A DNA stretch of 64,000 bases from an uncultured Paracoccaceae bacterium (GCA_947497065.1 CANMEQ010000002.1:496001-560000); one strand, 5' to 3'. Counted from the stretch's first letter, positions 36,012 through 45,671 are shown. Numbers and translations are program-made. The notes: a model not told the origin generated them from the sequence alone.

Positions 36012-37493
36012 TTACTCTGCGGCGGTCTTCATCTGAAAACCCTTCTCGATCATGTCTTTAGGCTCAATGGGGTAATCGCCGGTGAACACCGCATCGTAAT
36101 AGGCGGGGGCAGCGGGGTCGCGCCCGTTCTTTTCGCCCAAAGCGCGGTAGAGCCCGTCGATGGACAGGAACTCTAGCGAAGAGACGCCAAGGTAGTCGCG
36201 CATCTCATCATTTGTCATTTGCGCAGCCAGCAGGTCTTCGCGGTTGGGCAGGTCGACACCAAAGAAACAGGGCCACTGCACAGGCGGCGAGGCGATGCGG
36301 AAATGCACCTCGGCCGCGCCCGCCTCGAGGATCATATCCTTGAGTTTGCGCGAAGTGGTGCCGCGCACGATGCTGTCATCCACGAGGATGATTTTCTTGC
36401 CCTCAACCAGTGCGCGGTTGACGTTGAGTTTCAGGCGCACACCCATGTTACGGATCTGCTCGCTCGGCTCGATGAAGGTGCGGCCCATATATTGGTTGCG
36501 CACGATGCCCATCTCGAACGGGATGCCACTTTCCTGGCTGTAGCCGATCGCGCCGGGGGTGCCGCCGTCTGGCACGGTGCAGACCATATCGGCGTCAACC
36601 GGCGCTTCGCGAGCCAATTCACGCCCGATTTCGCGGCGTACCTCATAAACGGATTTGCCGCCCAAAACGCTGTCAGGGCGGCTGAAATAAACATATTCGA
36701 AGATGCAAGGCTGCGGGCGGCGCGGAGGGAAGGGGCGAGAGGATTTCACGCCGTGGGCCGTGATCACCACCATCTCGCCCGGCTCGATCTCACGCAGGAA
36801 GGTCGCGCCGATAATGTCGAGGGCGCAGGTCTCGGATGCGAGGATATAGCCGTCGCCCAACCGGCCCAGCACCAGCGGGCGGATGCCCAGCGGGTCGCGC
36901 ACGCCGATCAATTTGGTACGCGTCATCGCAACGATGGAGAACGCCCCTTCGACTTGCGTCAAAGCTTCTTTCATCCGCTCAGGAATGGTTTCGCCCATGG
37001 CACGGGCCATAAGATGGATGATGCATTCGCTGTCCGAGCTGGATTGGAAAATCGAGCCGCGGTTGATCAGCCCTTTGCGCAGGGCGTTGGCGTTGGTCAG
37101 GTTGCCGTTGTGCGCTACGGCCGCGCCGCCCATTACGAATTCACCAAAGAAGGGTTGCACATCGCGGATCGCGGTCGCGCCTTTGGATCCGGCTGTGGAA
37201 TAGCGGACATGGCCGATGCCGATTGGCCCCGGCAGGGTGTTCAGCAGCTTTTCAGAGGTGAAGTTATCGCGCACCAGCCCAAAGCGGCGGGCTGAGTTAA
37301 AACCGCTTTCGAAATCATGCGTGACGATGCCGCCGGCTTCTTGCCCGCGATGCTGCAGCGCGTGAAGGCCCAAGGCAACAACTGATGCAGCATTGGCAAC
37401 GCCAACAACGCCGAAGACGCCACATTCCTCTTTTATTCTGTCATCATCAAAGGGGTGAGCGGGGGGCAGTGTGCAGGGCTTGTCAGTGGACAC
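36012..37493 (-). CDS. purF: amidophosphoribosyltransferase (PurF)
   Basis: First committed step of purine synthesis, converting PRPP and glutamine to phosphoribosylamine. The 493-residue protein has the glutaminase nucleophile in KEECGVFGV (Cys24, exposed after removal of an N-terminal propeptide in the class with such a leader), GIGHVRYST and HNGNLTNA. The C-terminal PRPP motif is ILVDDSIVRGTT. The start is a GTG at 37493. Genes radA and cvpA lie upstream on the same strand, an order common in alphaproteobacteria. Confidence 0.96.
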   Translation of the reverse strand: MSTDKPCTLPPAHPFDDDRIKEECGVFGVVGVANAASVVALGLHALQHRGQEAGGIVTHDFESGFNSARRFGLVRDNFTSEKLLNTLPGPIGIGHVRYSTAGSKGATAIRDVQPFFGEFVMGGAAVAHNGNLTNANALRKGLINRGSIFQSSSDSECIIHLMARAMGETIPERMKEALTQVEGAFSIVAMTRTKLIGVRDPLGIRPLVLGRLGDGYILASETCALDIIGATFLREIEPGEMVVITAHGVKSSRPFPPRRPQPCIFEYVYFSRPDSVLGGKSVYEVRREIGRELAREAPVDADMVCTVPDGGTPGAIGYSQESGIPFEMGIVRNQYMGRTFIEPSEQIRNMGVRLKLNVNRALVEGKKIILVDDSIVRGTTSRKLKDMILEAGAAEVHFRIASPPVQWPCFFGVDLPNREDLLAAQMTNDEMRDYLGVSSLEFLSIDGLYRALGEKNGRDPAAPAYYDAVFTGDYPIEPKDMIEKGFQMKTAAE

Positions 37494-37643
37494 GTTGAGC
37501 AGCTCCGAATCCGGTGTGGCATGTATGTGCGGGTTTAACCAATCGTCATAGAACTGTCACGTCATGATGCAAGGCACGTCCAAACATCAGGGTGTTGACG
37601 CTCTACAGGTACAGGCGGGGGCTGGATCGTGTCAGCCTAAGGC

Positions 37644-38234
37644 TTAGTTTTCAGCAGGTGTCGCGTCGACATCGGCGTCTGGCGCGCCGCATTCCCCGAC
37701 GAGCTGCTCGTATTGCGTGGTGATCCAACCCAAAGCGGCCTCTGGATCACGGTCTTCGATGCTGCCGGTCATTTTGGAAAACACAGCAATTGCGCGTGAG
37801 TTTTCGACCATCTCGATGTTCTGGCTTTGCAGCACAGTTTGGTAGACGAAAAAGGCTACCGCCACCAACAAAATGCCGCGCAATGCGCCGAACAGGAACC
37901 CAAGACCTTGGTCGAGGCCGCCTAAGACAGAGCGTTGGATCAGGGATGAAAACAAGGGGGTGAAGATTGAGGCGATCACCAAAACCACGGCAAATACGGC
38001 TGCGAATGCCGCGATCACGCTGAGCTCGCAGCTGTCGCCAATGAAATCACCGATAACAGGAATTTGGCGGACAAGCGGTGTTACTTTGTCAGCGAAGACG
38101 AAGGCAACAACCGTCGCTATGATCCAACCTGCAATCGCCAATGCCTCGCGCACGAAGCCGCGGCTGTAAGCCAGCAACGCAGACAGAATGATAACAAGGG
38201 CGACGACGCCATCGATTAGTGTGAAATCGGCCAT
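37644..38234 (-). CDS. cvpA: CvpA family membrane protein
   Basis: Inner-membrane protein of the CvpA family, needed for colicin V production in E. coli and found beside purF in many bacteria. The 196-residue protein has four hydrophobic segments (about 7-25, 29-49, 68-92 and 105-127) and then an amphipathic soluble tail. The family start FTLIDGVVALVIILSAL is present. Its exact biochemical role is unknown. The gap of 150 bases to purF may hold the purF promoter. Confidence 0.9.
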   Translation of the reverse strand: MADFTLIDGVVALVIILSALLAYSRGFVREALAIAGWIIATVVAFVFADKVTPLVRQIPVIGDFIGDSCELSVIAAFAAVFAVVLVIASIFTPLFSSLIQRSVLGGLDQGLGFLFGALRGILLVAVAFFVYQTVLQSQNIEMVENSRAIAVFSKMTGSIEDRDPEAALGWITTQYEQLVGECGAPDADVDATPAEN

Positions 38235-38263
38235 GTGTTCTGTCCCGTCTGACTGTGGGGCGG

Positions 38264-39631
38264 CTATCTGGCCCCGAATACTTGTTCTACGAAGGCGTGC
38301 AAATCTTGCATCTCACGCAATTCAACGCCCGCGTCACCACCACGTTTCGCACGAACCGGAGTGATTGCGGAGGTAAAACCAAGTTTTGACGCTTCTTTCA
38401 ACCGATTTTCGGTCTGCGGTGCCGGTCGCAACCCACCAGACAGGCTGATTTCGCCAAAAATGACACTCTCTTTAGGCAATGCGGCGTCTTCGCGGGCTGA
38501 AATGAGAGCCGCAGCGACAGCCAAATCGGCCGCAGGTTCTGAAACCCGCAATCCACCAGCGACGTTTAGGTATACATCAAGGCCGGTAAACGGCACGCCC
38601 GCACGAGATTCGAGGACCGCTAAAATCATCGCGAGGCGCGACCCATCCCACCCCACAACTGTGCGGCGCGGTTGCGAATGGGGCGAGGGTGCCACAAGAG
38701 CTTGGAATTCGCACAACATCGGGCGAGAGCCTTCGATGCCGGCAAAAACAACCGATCCAGGTGCAGGATCCCCACGCTCTGACAAGAACAAAGCAGAGGG
38801 GTTTTTCACCTCGGCCAAGCCTTTTCCTGTCATCTCAAACACACCGATTTCATCCGCAGGACCAAATCGGTTTTTCACGGCCCGCAAGATGCGGAACTGA
38901 TGCCCGCGTTCGCCTTCGAAATAGAGCACCGTATCAACCATGTGTTCGACCACACGTGGGCCAGCGATGGCGCCTTCTTTAGTGACGTGGCCGACCATAA
39001 CAATCGCGATGCCGCGAGATTTGGCGAAGGTTGTCAGCTCATGCGCGGCGGAGCGGACTTGGCTGACGGAGCCGGGCGCTGCTTCGACGGTGTCGAGCCA
39101 CATGGTTTGAATAGAATCGATAATGACAAAATCGGGTTGCTCGGTTTCCAGCGTGGTCAGAATGTCACGAAGGTTGGTTTCGGACGCCAATTTCACCGGG
39201 CTTTCCGTCAGGCCCAAACGGCGGGCACGCATTTGCACTTGTGACGCTGATTCCTCGCCCGAAATATAAAGAACTTTAAGGCCATTGCGGGCGAACCGTG
39301 CGGCGGCTTGCAACAATAGTGTGGATTTCCCGATCCCGGGATCCCCCCCCACCAGCAACGCCGAGGCCTTCACCAATCCACCGCCCAATGTACGGTCCAA
39401 CTCATCCACACCGGATAAAGTGCGGGGCGGTTCCTTTTCCTCGGTCGCTAAATCGGTCAGTGTGATGTGTTTCCCACGCCCGCCTTTGAGCGAATTTTTC
39501 GCTTTTGGGCCAGCCGACAGGGGGTTCACTTCTTCGATGCAATTCCATTCGCCGCAGCTGTCACAGCGGCCTGACCATTTGGTGGTCGATGCATTGCATT
39601 TCGTACAGATAAAGGTGGGTTCTTTTGCCAT
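38264..39631 (-). CDS. radA: DNA repair protein RadA
   Basis: RecA-like branch-migration ATPase in homologous recombination. The 455-residue protein has the N-terminal four-cysteine zinc finger (CTKCNAST then CDSCGEWN), Walker A GGDPGIGKSTLL, the RadA-specific KNRFGPADEIG motif and a C-terminal Lon-like domain (GVPFTGLDVYLNVAGGL, EPAADLAVAAAL). All are typical and the length is normal. The CvpA gene follows 29 bases downstream. Confidence 0.96.
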   Translation of the reverse strand: MAKEPTFICTKCNASTTKWSGRCDSCGEWNCIEEVNPLSAGPKAKNSLKGGRGKHITLTDLATEEKEPPRTLSGVDELDRTLGGGLVKASALLVGGDPGIGKSTLLLQAAARFARNGLKVLYISGEESASQVQMRARRLGLTESPVKLASETNLRDILTTLETEQPDFVIIDSIQTMWLDTVEAAPGSVSQVRSAAHELTTFAKSRGIAIVMVGHVTKEGAIAGPRVVEHMVDTVLYFEGERGHQFRILRAVKNRFGPADEIGVFEMTGKGLAEVKNPSALFLSERGDPAPGSVVFAGIEGSRPMLCEFQALVAPSPHSQPRRTVVGWDGSRLAMILAVLESRAGVPFTGLDVYLNVAGGLRVSEPAADLAVAAALISAREDAALPKESVIFGEISLSGGLRPAPQTENRLKEASKLGFTSAITPVRAKRGGDAGVELREMQDLHAFVEQVFGAR

Positions 39632-39685
39632 GTTCTCGTTTTGGTCTTTTTAGACCTACAACGCAAGAGGCATGATGCGCGCGCG

Positions 39686-40138
39686 TTATTCCGCGTTGGT
39701 TTTTACCTCGCGCGCGGTAAAGATAGAGACAAAGATCGACATTAATACGCAGGCAGTAAACAGATAAAGCCCCCAGCCACCTTCGACCGTTACACGCCCC
39801 GCACCTTTTACAACAACCACGTAGAGCGCGATGAGGAAAATATCGGCCATGGCCAGTTTGCCCAAATACCCCAGAACAGGCAGGACACTTGATTTCAAAA
39901 GGTTGAAATGGATCAGGATCAAGCCAATCGTTTTCAGATAGGGCGCGAAAATCGCAAAAAGCGTGACAACTAAGGCAAGGAAAACATCGCTGGCCCAAAG
40001 GCTTTGCAAGCCTGAGATGACTGAGATTTCGTCCAACCCGAAGATTGGCAACAGGGCCGCGCGCAGCAGGGGCGCGAACCATGCAATGGGAAACAAGACG
40101 AGTAAGGAGAGGTTTGCGATACGCAGTGCGGTCGTCAT
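39686..40138 (-). CDS. PqiA-like single-domain membrane protein
   Basis: A 150-residue polytopic protein with four predicted helices, resembling one half of paraquat-inducible protein A: the GLDEISVISGLQSLW turn and the later KLAMADIFLIALYVVVVK are characteristic. E. coli PqiA has two such halves plus zinc-ribbon cysteines, which are absent here. PqiA belongs to a lipid-transport system together with MCE proteins, but no MCE gene lies next to this one. It begins 55 bases downstream of the radA region on the opposite end of the block. Confidence 0.75.
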   Translation of the reverse strand: MTTALRIANLSLLVLFPIAWFAPLLRAALLPIFGLDEISVISGLQSLWASDVFLALVVTLFAIFAPYLKTIGLILIHFNLLKSSVLPVLGYLGKLAMADIFLIALYVVVVKGAGRVTVEGGWGLYLFTACVLMSIFVSIFTAREVKTNAE

Positions 40139-40194
40139 TCAAAGACCTTTGTCACGGTTTCAAAATTAGGGGGGCTCTGCGTTCATTAAGCTGA

Positions 40195-40226
40195 AAGCGG
40201 GCAACCTAAAATCAAGCCGCCCGCTT
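40195..40226 (-). terminator. possible weak terminator after the coiled-coil membrane gene
   Basis: On the - strand AAGCGGGC and GCCCGCTT pair around a 16-base loop, followed by TCAGC rather than a T run. It sits 13 bases past the stop of the gene at 40239. The long loop and missing T tract make it a weak candidate. Confidence 0.35.
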
Positions 40227-40238
40227 ACAAAATGGGTT

Positions 40239-40997
40239 TTATTCAGCTGCCGGTTTTTGCGGCAGAGGCACAACCTCTGCACTGTCTTTGCCCAGAGTAT
40301 AGCCCAGCGATGGCAGTGTTGCCTCTAGCTGCTCTTCCAATTGGCTGAGTTGAGACGCAACGACGCTTTCTTCCAGCTCAACCTGTTGTGACCATTTGCG
40401 AATGTCACGGATAGCGTGGTGTGCTTCGATGATCAGGGCCTGTTGACGCTCAACCTCTTCTTGGCGCTGACGCAAAAACGTCTTGGCGCGCGTTACTTTT
40501 TCATCGCTGTAAATATCAGACAGTTCGCGTGATTGCTGAGACATCTGGGCAGCCAGTTCCAGAATCTGTGGTTCTAAGCTGTCCAAATCCGGATGATCGC
40601 GCAGGTATGAAAGACGTTCGCGCACGGCATCAAATTCAGAACTCAGTGTGAAAACGCCTGAGCGATCCGCCGTGTGGCAGACATGATAGGCTTTTGCGAC
40701 ATCTTCCATCGTGACGCGGAAATCACGATGTGCCCGCTCAAGCGACAAAATCCGACGCGCACTGGGCATGAAGAAAAACAAAGACGCTAGAATAATCGTC
40801 GCGACGATTTGCGTAATCATGCCCGCTTGCGGGTAGGCCACATCCCCGAAGGTTGCAGTGAATGTCAGCCAGGGCGCAAGCCCGAAGGCGGCAGCAAAGG
40901 TGTAGCAAATAGCGGTCAGCCCGATAGCCAAGATCAGGACCAAGGACACAGAATGCAAAAAACGGTGGCATCGCGCCACGAAAGATTGATCAGACAC
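40239..40997 (-). CDS. membrane protein with coiled-coil tail, unknown function
   Basis: A 252-residue protein with two membrane helices (about 15-37 and 58-76) and then a long helical, coiled-coil-prone region (about 85-232) with heptad-like runs such as TFLRQRQEEVERQQAL and LSQLEEQLEATLP. It ends in a small charged tail. Start is GTG 40997 after GGGGGG. From memory, related proteins in Rhodobacterales carry the label DNA repair protein, which the visible architecture does not support. The 306-base region upstream holds a repeated motif. Confidence 0.6.
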   Translation of the reverse strand: MSDQSFVARCHRFLHSVSLVLILAIGLTAICYTFAAAFGLAPWLTFTATFGDVAYPQAGMITQIVATIILASLFFFMPSARRILSLERAHRDFRVTMEDVAKAYHVCHTADRSGVFTLSSEFDAVRERLSYLRDHPDLDSLEPQILELAAQMSQQSRELSDIYSDEKVTRAKTFLRQRQEEVERQQALIIEAHHAIRDIRKWSQQVELEESVVASQLSQLEEQLEATLPSLGYTLGKDSAEVVPLPQKPAAE

Positions 40998-41303
40998 AGG
41001 TTACCCCCCAAGGGTTTGTCGTAGGTATATTCTTTTAGGCGATTTGCCGCTTATCCCCCAAGGGGAAAAACGGTTTCGATGTAACCGTATGAAGGGAGTT
41101 GTTGCATTTTCAACAGTTTGCGGTGCTCAGTTGCGCTAGCTGAAACAGTGAATGCAATCCTCAATCATTGTCGCGCGGTCAACGATTTGGGTCGGTTTGT
41201 ATTGCGGCAGCGCGAACAGGGCAAATCTAGTCTTCACATCTACGGGTAGTGGCAGAGCCCGAATCATATTCACGAGGCTGCGTGGTTTGGTGTCTTTGCC
41301 CTT
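40998..41303. other. 306-base intergenic region with a 50-base spaced repeat
   Basis: The only gap over 300 bases. TTAYCCCCCAAGGG occurs at 41001-41014 and again at 41051-41064, exactly 50 bases apart (one base differs). The copy nearer the gene overlaps the ribosome-binding run of the coiled-coil gene. A small TGTTG-N6-CAACA inverted repeat is at 41100-41115. No tRNA or terminator was recognised; the mlaF stop is at 41304. The region reads as promoter/operator DNA for the - strand gene. Confidence 0.5.
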
Positions 41304-42050
41304 CTACCTGACCGCTTCGATAGGGCCGGTGGCCCGTCCGTTTATAAACTGATCCAAATAGGGGTCACCTGATGCGTCCATTTGGTCTACCGCGCCGGTC
41401 CACCGTATTTTGCCTGCGTGCAACATGGCGATATCATCTGCAATCGCGCGAACCGATCCCATGTCGTGGGTAATAGTAATCGCGGTCGCGCCCATTTCGG
41501 ATACGATTTCGCGGATAAGGTCGTTGATCACGCCGGCCATGATCGGGTCCAGGCCTGTTGTTGGTTCATCAAAAAAGATAATTTCCGGCTCTGCGGCGAT
41601 GGCACGGGCCAGGCCAACACGTTTCTGCATACCACCTGACAATTCTGCCGGAAGCCGATCCGCGACATCTGGCGTCAGCCCAACGCGCCGCAGTTTATCG
41701 ATGGCTATATCACGGGCTTCGGCCTTGGAGCGCTTTAGCGAGCCGCGCAAAAGCCGGAACGCCACATTTTGCCAAACGGGCAGGCTGTCAAAAAGAGCAG
41801 CACCCTGAAACAGCATACCAAAACGGGCCAAAAACGCGTCGCGATCGGCGGTGGCCACATCCGTGCCGTCAACCGAGATTGTGCCAGCATCAGGCGAGGC
41901 CAATCCCAAGATCGACTTGATCAGAACAGATTTGCCCGTCCCCGATCCGCCGATGACAACCATCGAAGATCCTTTTGGGACATGCAGGTTCACACCGCGC
42001 AAAACGGCATTGTCGCCAAATTTTTTATGAACGTCGGACAGTGTGATCAT
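41304..42050 (-). CDS. mlaF: Mla-type ABC transporter ATP-binding protein (MlaF-like)
   Basis: ATPase of the Mla phospholipid transport system between the two membranes. The 248-residue protein has Walker A GGSGTGKSVL, the Q-loop MLFQGAALFDSL, signature LSGGMQKRVGLARAI and Walker B FFDEPTTGLDP, the MlaF-type forms. ATG 42050 overlaps the mlaE stop; a longer in-frame start upstream would be inside mlaE. No MlaD (MCE protein) gene follows, which would normally complete the system. Confidence 0.9.
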   Translation of the reverse strand: MITLSDVHKKFGDNAVLRGVNLHVPKGSSMVVIGGSGTGKSVLIKSILGLASPDAGTISVDGTDVATADRDAFLARFGMLFQGAALFDSLPVWQNVAFRLLRGSLKRSKAEARDIAIDKLRRVGLTPDVADRLPAELSGGMQKRVGLARAIAAEPEIIFFDEPTTGLDPIMAGVINDLIREIVSEMGATAITITHDMGSVRAIADDIAMLHAGKIRWTGAVDQMDASGDPYLDQFINGRATGPIEAVR

Positions 42051-42823
42051 GCGGAGAAAAATACCCCCGTCAAAAGGAAGTTTGCGATCAAAATCAAAAT
42101 AGCGGCGGCTTGGACCGATGATTTCGTGGCACGGCCAACGCCCATCGCGCCACGGTCTGAATGCATGCCGTAGTAGCACCCCATTAGCGCGGCAATGAAA
42201 CCGAAGACTGCCCCTTTCACGAGGCTTGAAAGGATGTCAGTCGCGGTCAAAAAATCGGCTGTGTTATGCAAATAGGCCGCCGCATTGAATCCCAGCCGTT
42301 CAGTGCTGACCAAAAAACCGCCATAGATACCGATGATGTCCCCGACCGCGACCAAGCCTGGCATCACCAAAGTTGCGGCCAGAACACGGGGCAGGGTCAG
42401 GTATTTCATTGGGTTTGTGGACAGCGTGACCAAGGCATCGATTTGTTCGGTGACTTTCATTGTCGCAATTTCTGCAGCGATGGATGATGTGACACGCGCC
42501 GCGATCATTAACCCGACCAAAACAGGCCCGAGTTCGCGAACCATTCCGATGGCGACGATCTGTGGAACAACAGCCTCCGCCGAGAACCGTGCGCCGCCCG
42601 CGTAAATTTGAAGCGCCAATGCACCGCCCGTAAACAGCGCGGTTAGGCCCACGACGGGCAATGAAAAGTAGCCGATCTGGATCAGTGCCGCGCCAAATTC
42701 GCGGCCATAAAAGGGCGGTCTAAACAGGTGGCTCACCGTTTGGCCGGTGAATATTGCGAGGCGGCCCAGAGCAGCTAATGCCGCCAAAGCCCCCGCGCCG
42801 ATGGAGGCAAATGCCCCAATCAT
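42047..42823 (-). CDS. mlaE: Mla-type ABC transporter permease (MlaE-like)
   Basis: Membrane partner of MlaF. The 258-residue protein has the MlaE fold: about five membrane helices with [45 protein letters not shown] and ALATLV-type [14 protein letters not shown] regions (given in part). It overlaps both alr (start/stop ATGA) and mlaF, so the three genes are translationally coupled. The Mla system keeps outer-membrane lipid asymmetry. Confidence 0.9.
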   Translation of the reverse strand: MIGAFASIGAGALAALAALGRLAIFTGQTVSHLFRPPFYGREFGAALIQIGYFSLPVVGLTALFTGGALALQIYAGGARFSAEAVVPQIVAIGMVRELGPVLVGLMIAARVTSSIAAEIATMKVTEQIDALVTLSTNPMKYLTLPRVLAATLVMPGLVAVGDIIGIYGGFLVSTERLGFNAAAYLHNTADFLTATDILSSLVKGAVFGFIAALMGCYYGMHSDRGAMGVGRATKSSVQAAAILILIANFLLTGVFFSA

Positions 42824-43857
42824 CCGCCAGCGTAGCGACGTTGGTAACGTGCACCCAACGATGTCAGGATTTCATATCCAATCGTACCCGCGTTTGCGGC
42901 CAATGCGTCGACCGTTTGATCCGGTCCAAGAAAGGACAATGTGCCGGGCAATTCTGGCAGGTCTGTCACATCGACAGTGATCAAATCCATCGAGACGCGG
43001 CCGACCAGCGGGACCGGCTGCGCGCCGTGCCAAAGGTTTGCACCGTTCGAGAGGGCGCGGATCAAGCCGTCGGCATAGCCACCTGAAACTGTTGCGATTT
43101 TGCTTGGGCGTTGGGCGGTCCAGCTGTTGCCGTAGCCCACCGTTTCGCCGACTTCCAATTCGCGCACCTGAATGACTGGCAAATCCAGATAGGCCACTGG
43201 CTCGGCGTCGGTGAATGGCTGGCCGCCATATAGGCCAACGCCGGGGCGGGTAAGATCGAAATGGTATTCAGGCCCAAGCAAAATGCCGCCCGTCGCCGCC
43301 AAAGATCGTGGCACGTTGATACCATCCGTCATCAGGTGGAATTGGTCCAGCTGTTGGCGGTTCATCGGGTTTTCAGGTTCATCCGCACAGGCGAGGTGGG
43401 ACATGACCAAACGGCAATTCTGCGCCAATGCGATTTCCGCGATTGAGGCCCATTCGTTCATTTCCAAACCCAAACGGTTCATGCCTGTGTCCAGTTGGAT
43501 CCCGAAGGGATGTTCGGGCAAGGCTTCTAGATGCCGGGTGAGCTGACCGACCGTGTTGATCATTGGCGTCAACATCATGTCGCCGATCATGTCAGTGTCG
43601 CCACGCATATGGCCGGAAAAGACGCAAATTTCGACGTTGGGACCGACCTCTTGCCGCAGAGCCGCGCCTTCTTCGGCGACTGCAACGAACAACCGTTTTG
43701 CACCGGCACGCACCAGCGCGCGCGCCACTTTGCCTGCGCCCAAACCGTACCCATCTGCCTTTACGACAGCGGCGGTTTCACACGTGGTCATTGCGTCAAG
43801 CGCCCGCCAGTTCGTGGCAAGCGCATCTAAATCAACGGAAAGAAAACCTGTACTCAT
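42820..43857 (-). CDS. alr: alanine racemase
   Basis: PLP-dependent enzyme that makes D-alanine for peptidoglycan. The 345-residue protein has the PLP lysine Lys33 in [12 protein letters not shown], the HLACADEPE region, the RPGVGLYGG segment and GYGNSW with the second catalytic tyrosine, followed by the family's [15 protein letters not shown] 43857 ([10 protein letters not shown]) is the normal start. The order dnaB-alr is conserved in alphaproteobacteria. Its end overlaps mlaE. Confidence 0.95.
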   Translation of the reverse strand: MSTGFLSVDLDALATNWRALDAMTTCETAAVVKADGYGLGAGKVARALVRAGAKRLFVAVAEEGAALRQEVGPNVEICVFSGHMRGDTDMIGDMMLTPMINTVGQLTRHLEALPEHPFGIQLDTGMNRLGLEMNEWASIAEIALAQNCRLVMSHLACADEPENPMNRQQLDQFHLMTDGINVPRSLAATGGILLGPEYHFDLTRPGVGLYGGQPFTDAEPVAYLDLPVIQVRELEVGETVGYGNSWTAQRPSKIATVSGGYADGLIRALSNGANLWHGAQPVPLVGRVSMDLITVDVTDLPELPGTLSFLGPDQTVDALAANAGTIGYEILTSLGARYQRRYAGG

Positions 43858-43982
43858 GTCGCGTTCATGCCAGCCTGCACCCAAGGTCGCAAGGGGGCGT
43901 GCGGCGCAATTTCGGCCATCGCACTACCCTAGATTGCGACGACCAGAAATTGCGCCAAATATTGCCACAAGATCGCGGCGCT

Positions 43983-45470
43983 TTAGAACTCTTGCTCACC
44001 GTCTTGCTGCCAAGGTTTGACAAGGTTGCCGAAGCGGGTGAATTCAGGTGTAAAGCTCAGCTCGACGGTGCCAATCGGGCCGTGACGTTGCTTCCCGATG
44101 ATAACTTCTGCTTTCCCGAACAGACTGCTCATTTTGTCTTGCCACGCGGCCATCGCCTCGAGGTTGCTGTCATCGGGCTTTTCACGTTCCGTATAATATT
44201 CACCACGGTACACGAACATAACAACGTCGGCATCTTGCTCGATCGAGCCCGATTCCCGCAGGTCGGACAGCTGTGGGCGTTTATCTTCACGGCTTTCCAC
44301 CTGACGTGAGAGCTGGGACAGGGCAATGACCGGAATGTTCAATTCCTTGGCGATCGCCTTGAGCCCCATGGAAATCTCACCGATCTCCTGCACACGGTTG
44401 TCTGATGTCCCGCGGACCAGCTGCAAATAGTCGACGATAAGAACGTCTAGCCCGTGGGTTCGTTTCAGACGGCGGGCGCGGGCGGCCAATTGGCTGATCG
44501 GAATAGCCGCCGTATCATCGATGAACAGCGGGCAGGCTTCAAGTTTCTTGGCAGCTTCGACAAAACGGCGAAATTCGCCTTCGGTCATGTCACCTTGGCG
44601 GATTTTGTGGGATGAAATCTCTGAGGCTTCGGCCAAAATACGGCCCGCCAACTGTTCAGCCGACATCTCGAGCGAGAAGAACCCGACCACCCCACCGTCA
44701 ATCGCGCCTTCGGATCCGTCTGGCAATTTGCCCTTTTTGTAGGCTTTTGCCACGTTGTAGGCGATGTTGGTGGCCAGTGATGTTTTCCCCATGGATGGAC
44801 GACCCGCCAAGATCAAAAGGTCAGATTTGTGCAGCCCGCCCAGTTTGGCGTCCAGATCGATCAAATCTGTCGGCACACCGGCCAATCCTCCATCGCGCTG
44901 ATAGGCGGTGTTGGCGACGTTCACGGCCTCGGTTACGGCTTTGAGGAAGGATTGGAAGCCCCCCTCGGACGTGCCTTGTTCCGCCAGTTTATAGAGGGCC
45001 TGTTCGGCTTCGACGATTTGTTCTTTTGGTTCTGACGCAACATCGACCTTGGCGGCCTTGGATGCAATGTCATGACCGACCGTGATCAATTCGCGCCGCA
45101 CGGAAAGGTCGTAGATCATTTGCGCGTAGTCACGAGCCGCAAATGCAGAAATCGCAGCCCCGGCCAAGCGTGCAAGATACGCTGGTCCACCTAATTCCTG
45201 CAGACCTTCGTCATCTTCAAGAAAGGCTTTCAACGTCACGGGGGAGGCAAGGTTGTTTTTCGCGATGCGTGCCGCGGCCACTTCAAAAATGCGTGCATGA
45301 ACGGGGTCGTAGAAATGCTCAGGCCCAACAATAGAGGCGACACGATCAAAGATATCGTTGTTTGTCAGGATCGCGCCGAGCAGTTGTTGTTCCGCTTCGA
45401 TAGAATGTGGTGCCTGATCGACGTTCGCTTCAGCCGTGCCTGATGCGTTGAACGTTGAAATTTCATTCAT
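43983..45470 (-). CDS. dnaB: replicative DNA helicase (DnaB)
   Basis: Hexameric helicase at the replication fork. The 495-residue protein has the N-terminal helical domain (HSIEAEQQLLGAIL) and the RecA-like motor with Walker A AGRPSMGKTSLA, SLEMSAEQLAGR, Walker B VLIVDYLQLV and GSIEQDADVVMFVYR. No intein is present. ATG 45470 is preferred because AGAGG lies six bases before it; a TTG at 45485 would add five residues. The upstream region holds a DnaA-box-like sequence. Confidence 0.96.
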   Translation of the reverse strand: MNEISTFNASGTAEANVDQAPHSIEAEQQLLGAILTNNDIFDRVASIVGPEHFYDPVHARIFEVAAARIAKNNLASPVTLKAFLEDDEGLQELGGPAYLARLAGAAISAFAARDYAQMIYDLSVRRELITVGHDIASKAAKVDVASEPKEQIVEAEQALYKLAEQGTSEGGFQSFLKAVTEAVNVANTAYQRDGGLAGVPTDLIDLDAKLGGLHKSDLLILAGRPSMGKTSLATNIAYNVAKAYKKGKLPDGSEGAIDGGVVGFFSLEMSAEQLAGRILAEASEISSHKIRQGDMTEGEFRRFVEAAKKLEACPLFIDDTAAIPISQLAARARRLKRTHGLDVLIVDYLQLVRGTSDNRVQEIGEISMGLKAIAKELNIPVIALSQLSRQVESREDKRPQLSDLRESGSIEQDADVVMFVYRGEYYTEREKPDDSNLEAMAAWQDKMSSLFGKAEVIIGKQRHGPIGTVELSFTPEFTRFGNLVKPWQQDGEQEF

Positions 45471-45557
45471 GTCATACCTCTTCAAACATCACTCTGCGCG
45501 TCATGCGGTAGAGATGCCTGATACGAAATCCACGGCTGTCACGCAAATTGTATAAGC

Positions 45558-45566
45558 TGTGGATAG
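45558..45566 (-). promoter_or_regulatory. candidate DnaA box upstream of dnaB
   Basis: The - strand reads CTATCCACA, eight of nine bases of the consensus TTATCCACA. It is 88 bases upstream of the dnaB start. A single near-consensus match in a 200-base gap may be chance. Confidence 0.3.
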
Positions 45567-45598
45567 ATTGGGATCGTGTAAGGCGTAGCACAAAATAA

Positions 45599-45623
45599 AG
45601 CCCGCACCTAGGGGGCGCGGGCT
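45599..45623 (-). terminator. terminator after pyrE
   Basis: On the - strand AGCCCGC and GCGGGCT pair around an 11-base loop and are followed by TTATTTTG. It lies 49 bases after the pyrE stop and about 130 bases before dnaB, separating the pyr genes from dnaB. Confidence 0.7.
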
Positions 45624-45671
45624 ACATGATGTGTTTCGGGCGGTCTTACGCCTTAACCGTCTTTTAATATT

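Noticed and set aside
40998..41303. tRNA, small RNA gene or short protein in the largest gap
   Set aside because: No cloverleaf, no T-loop sequence and no plausible start with a ribosome site was found; a 66-codon frame there lacks coding character.
43983..45470. Possible intein in DnaB
   Set aside because: The motor motifs are continuous and the length is normal; no intein blocks are seen.
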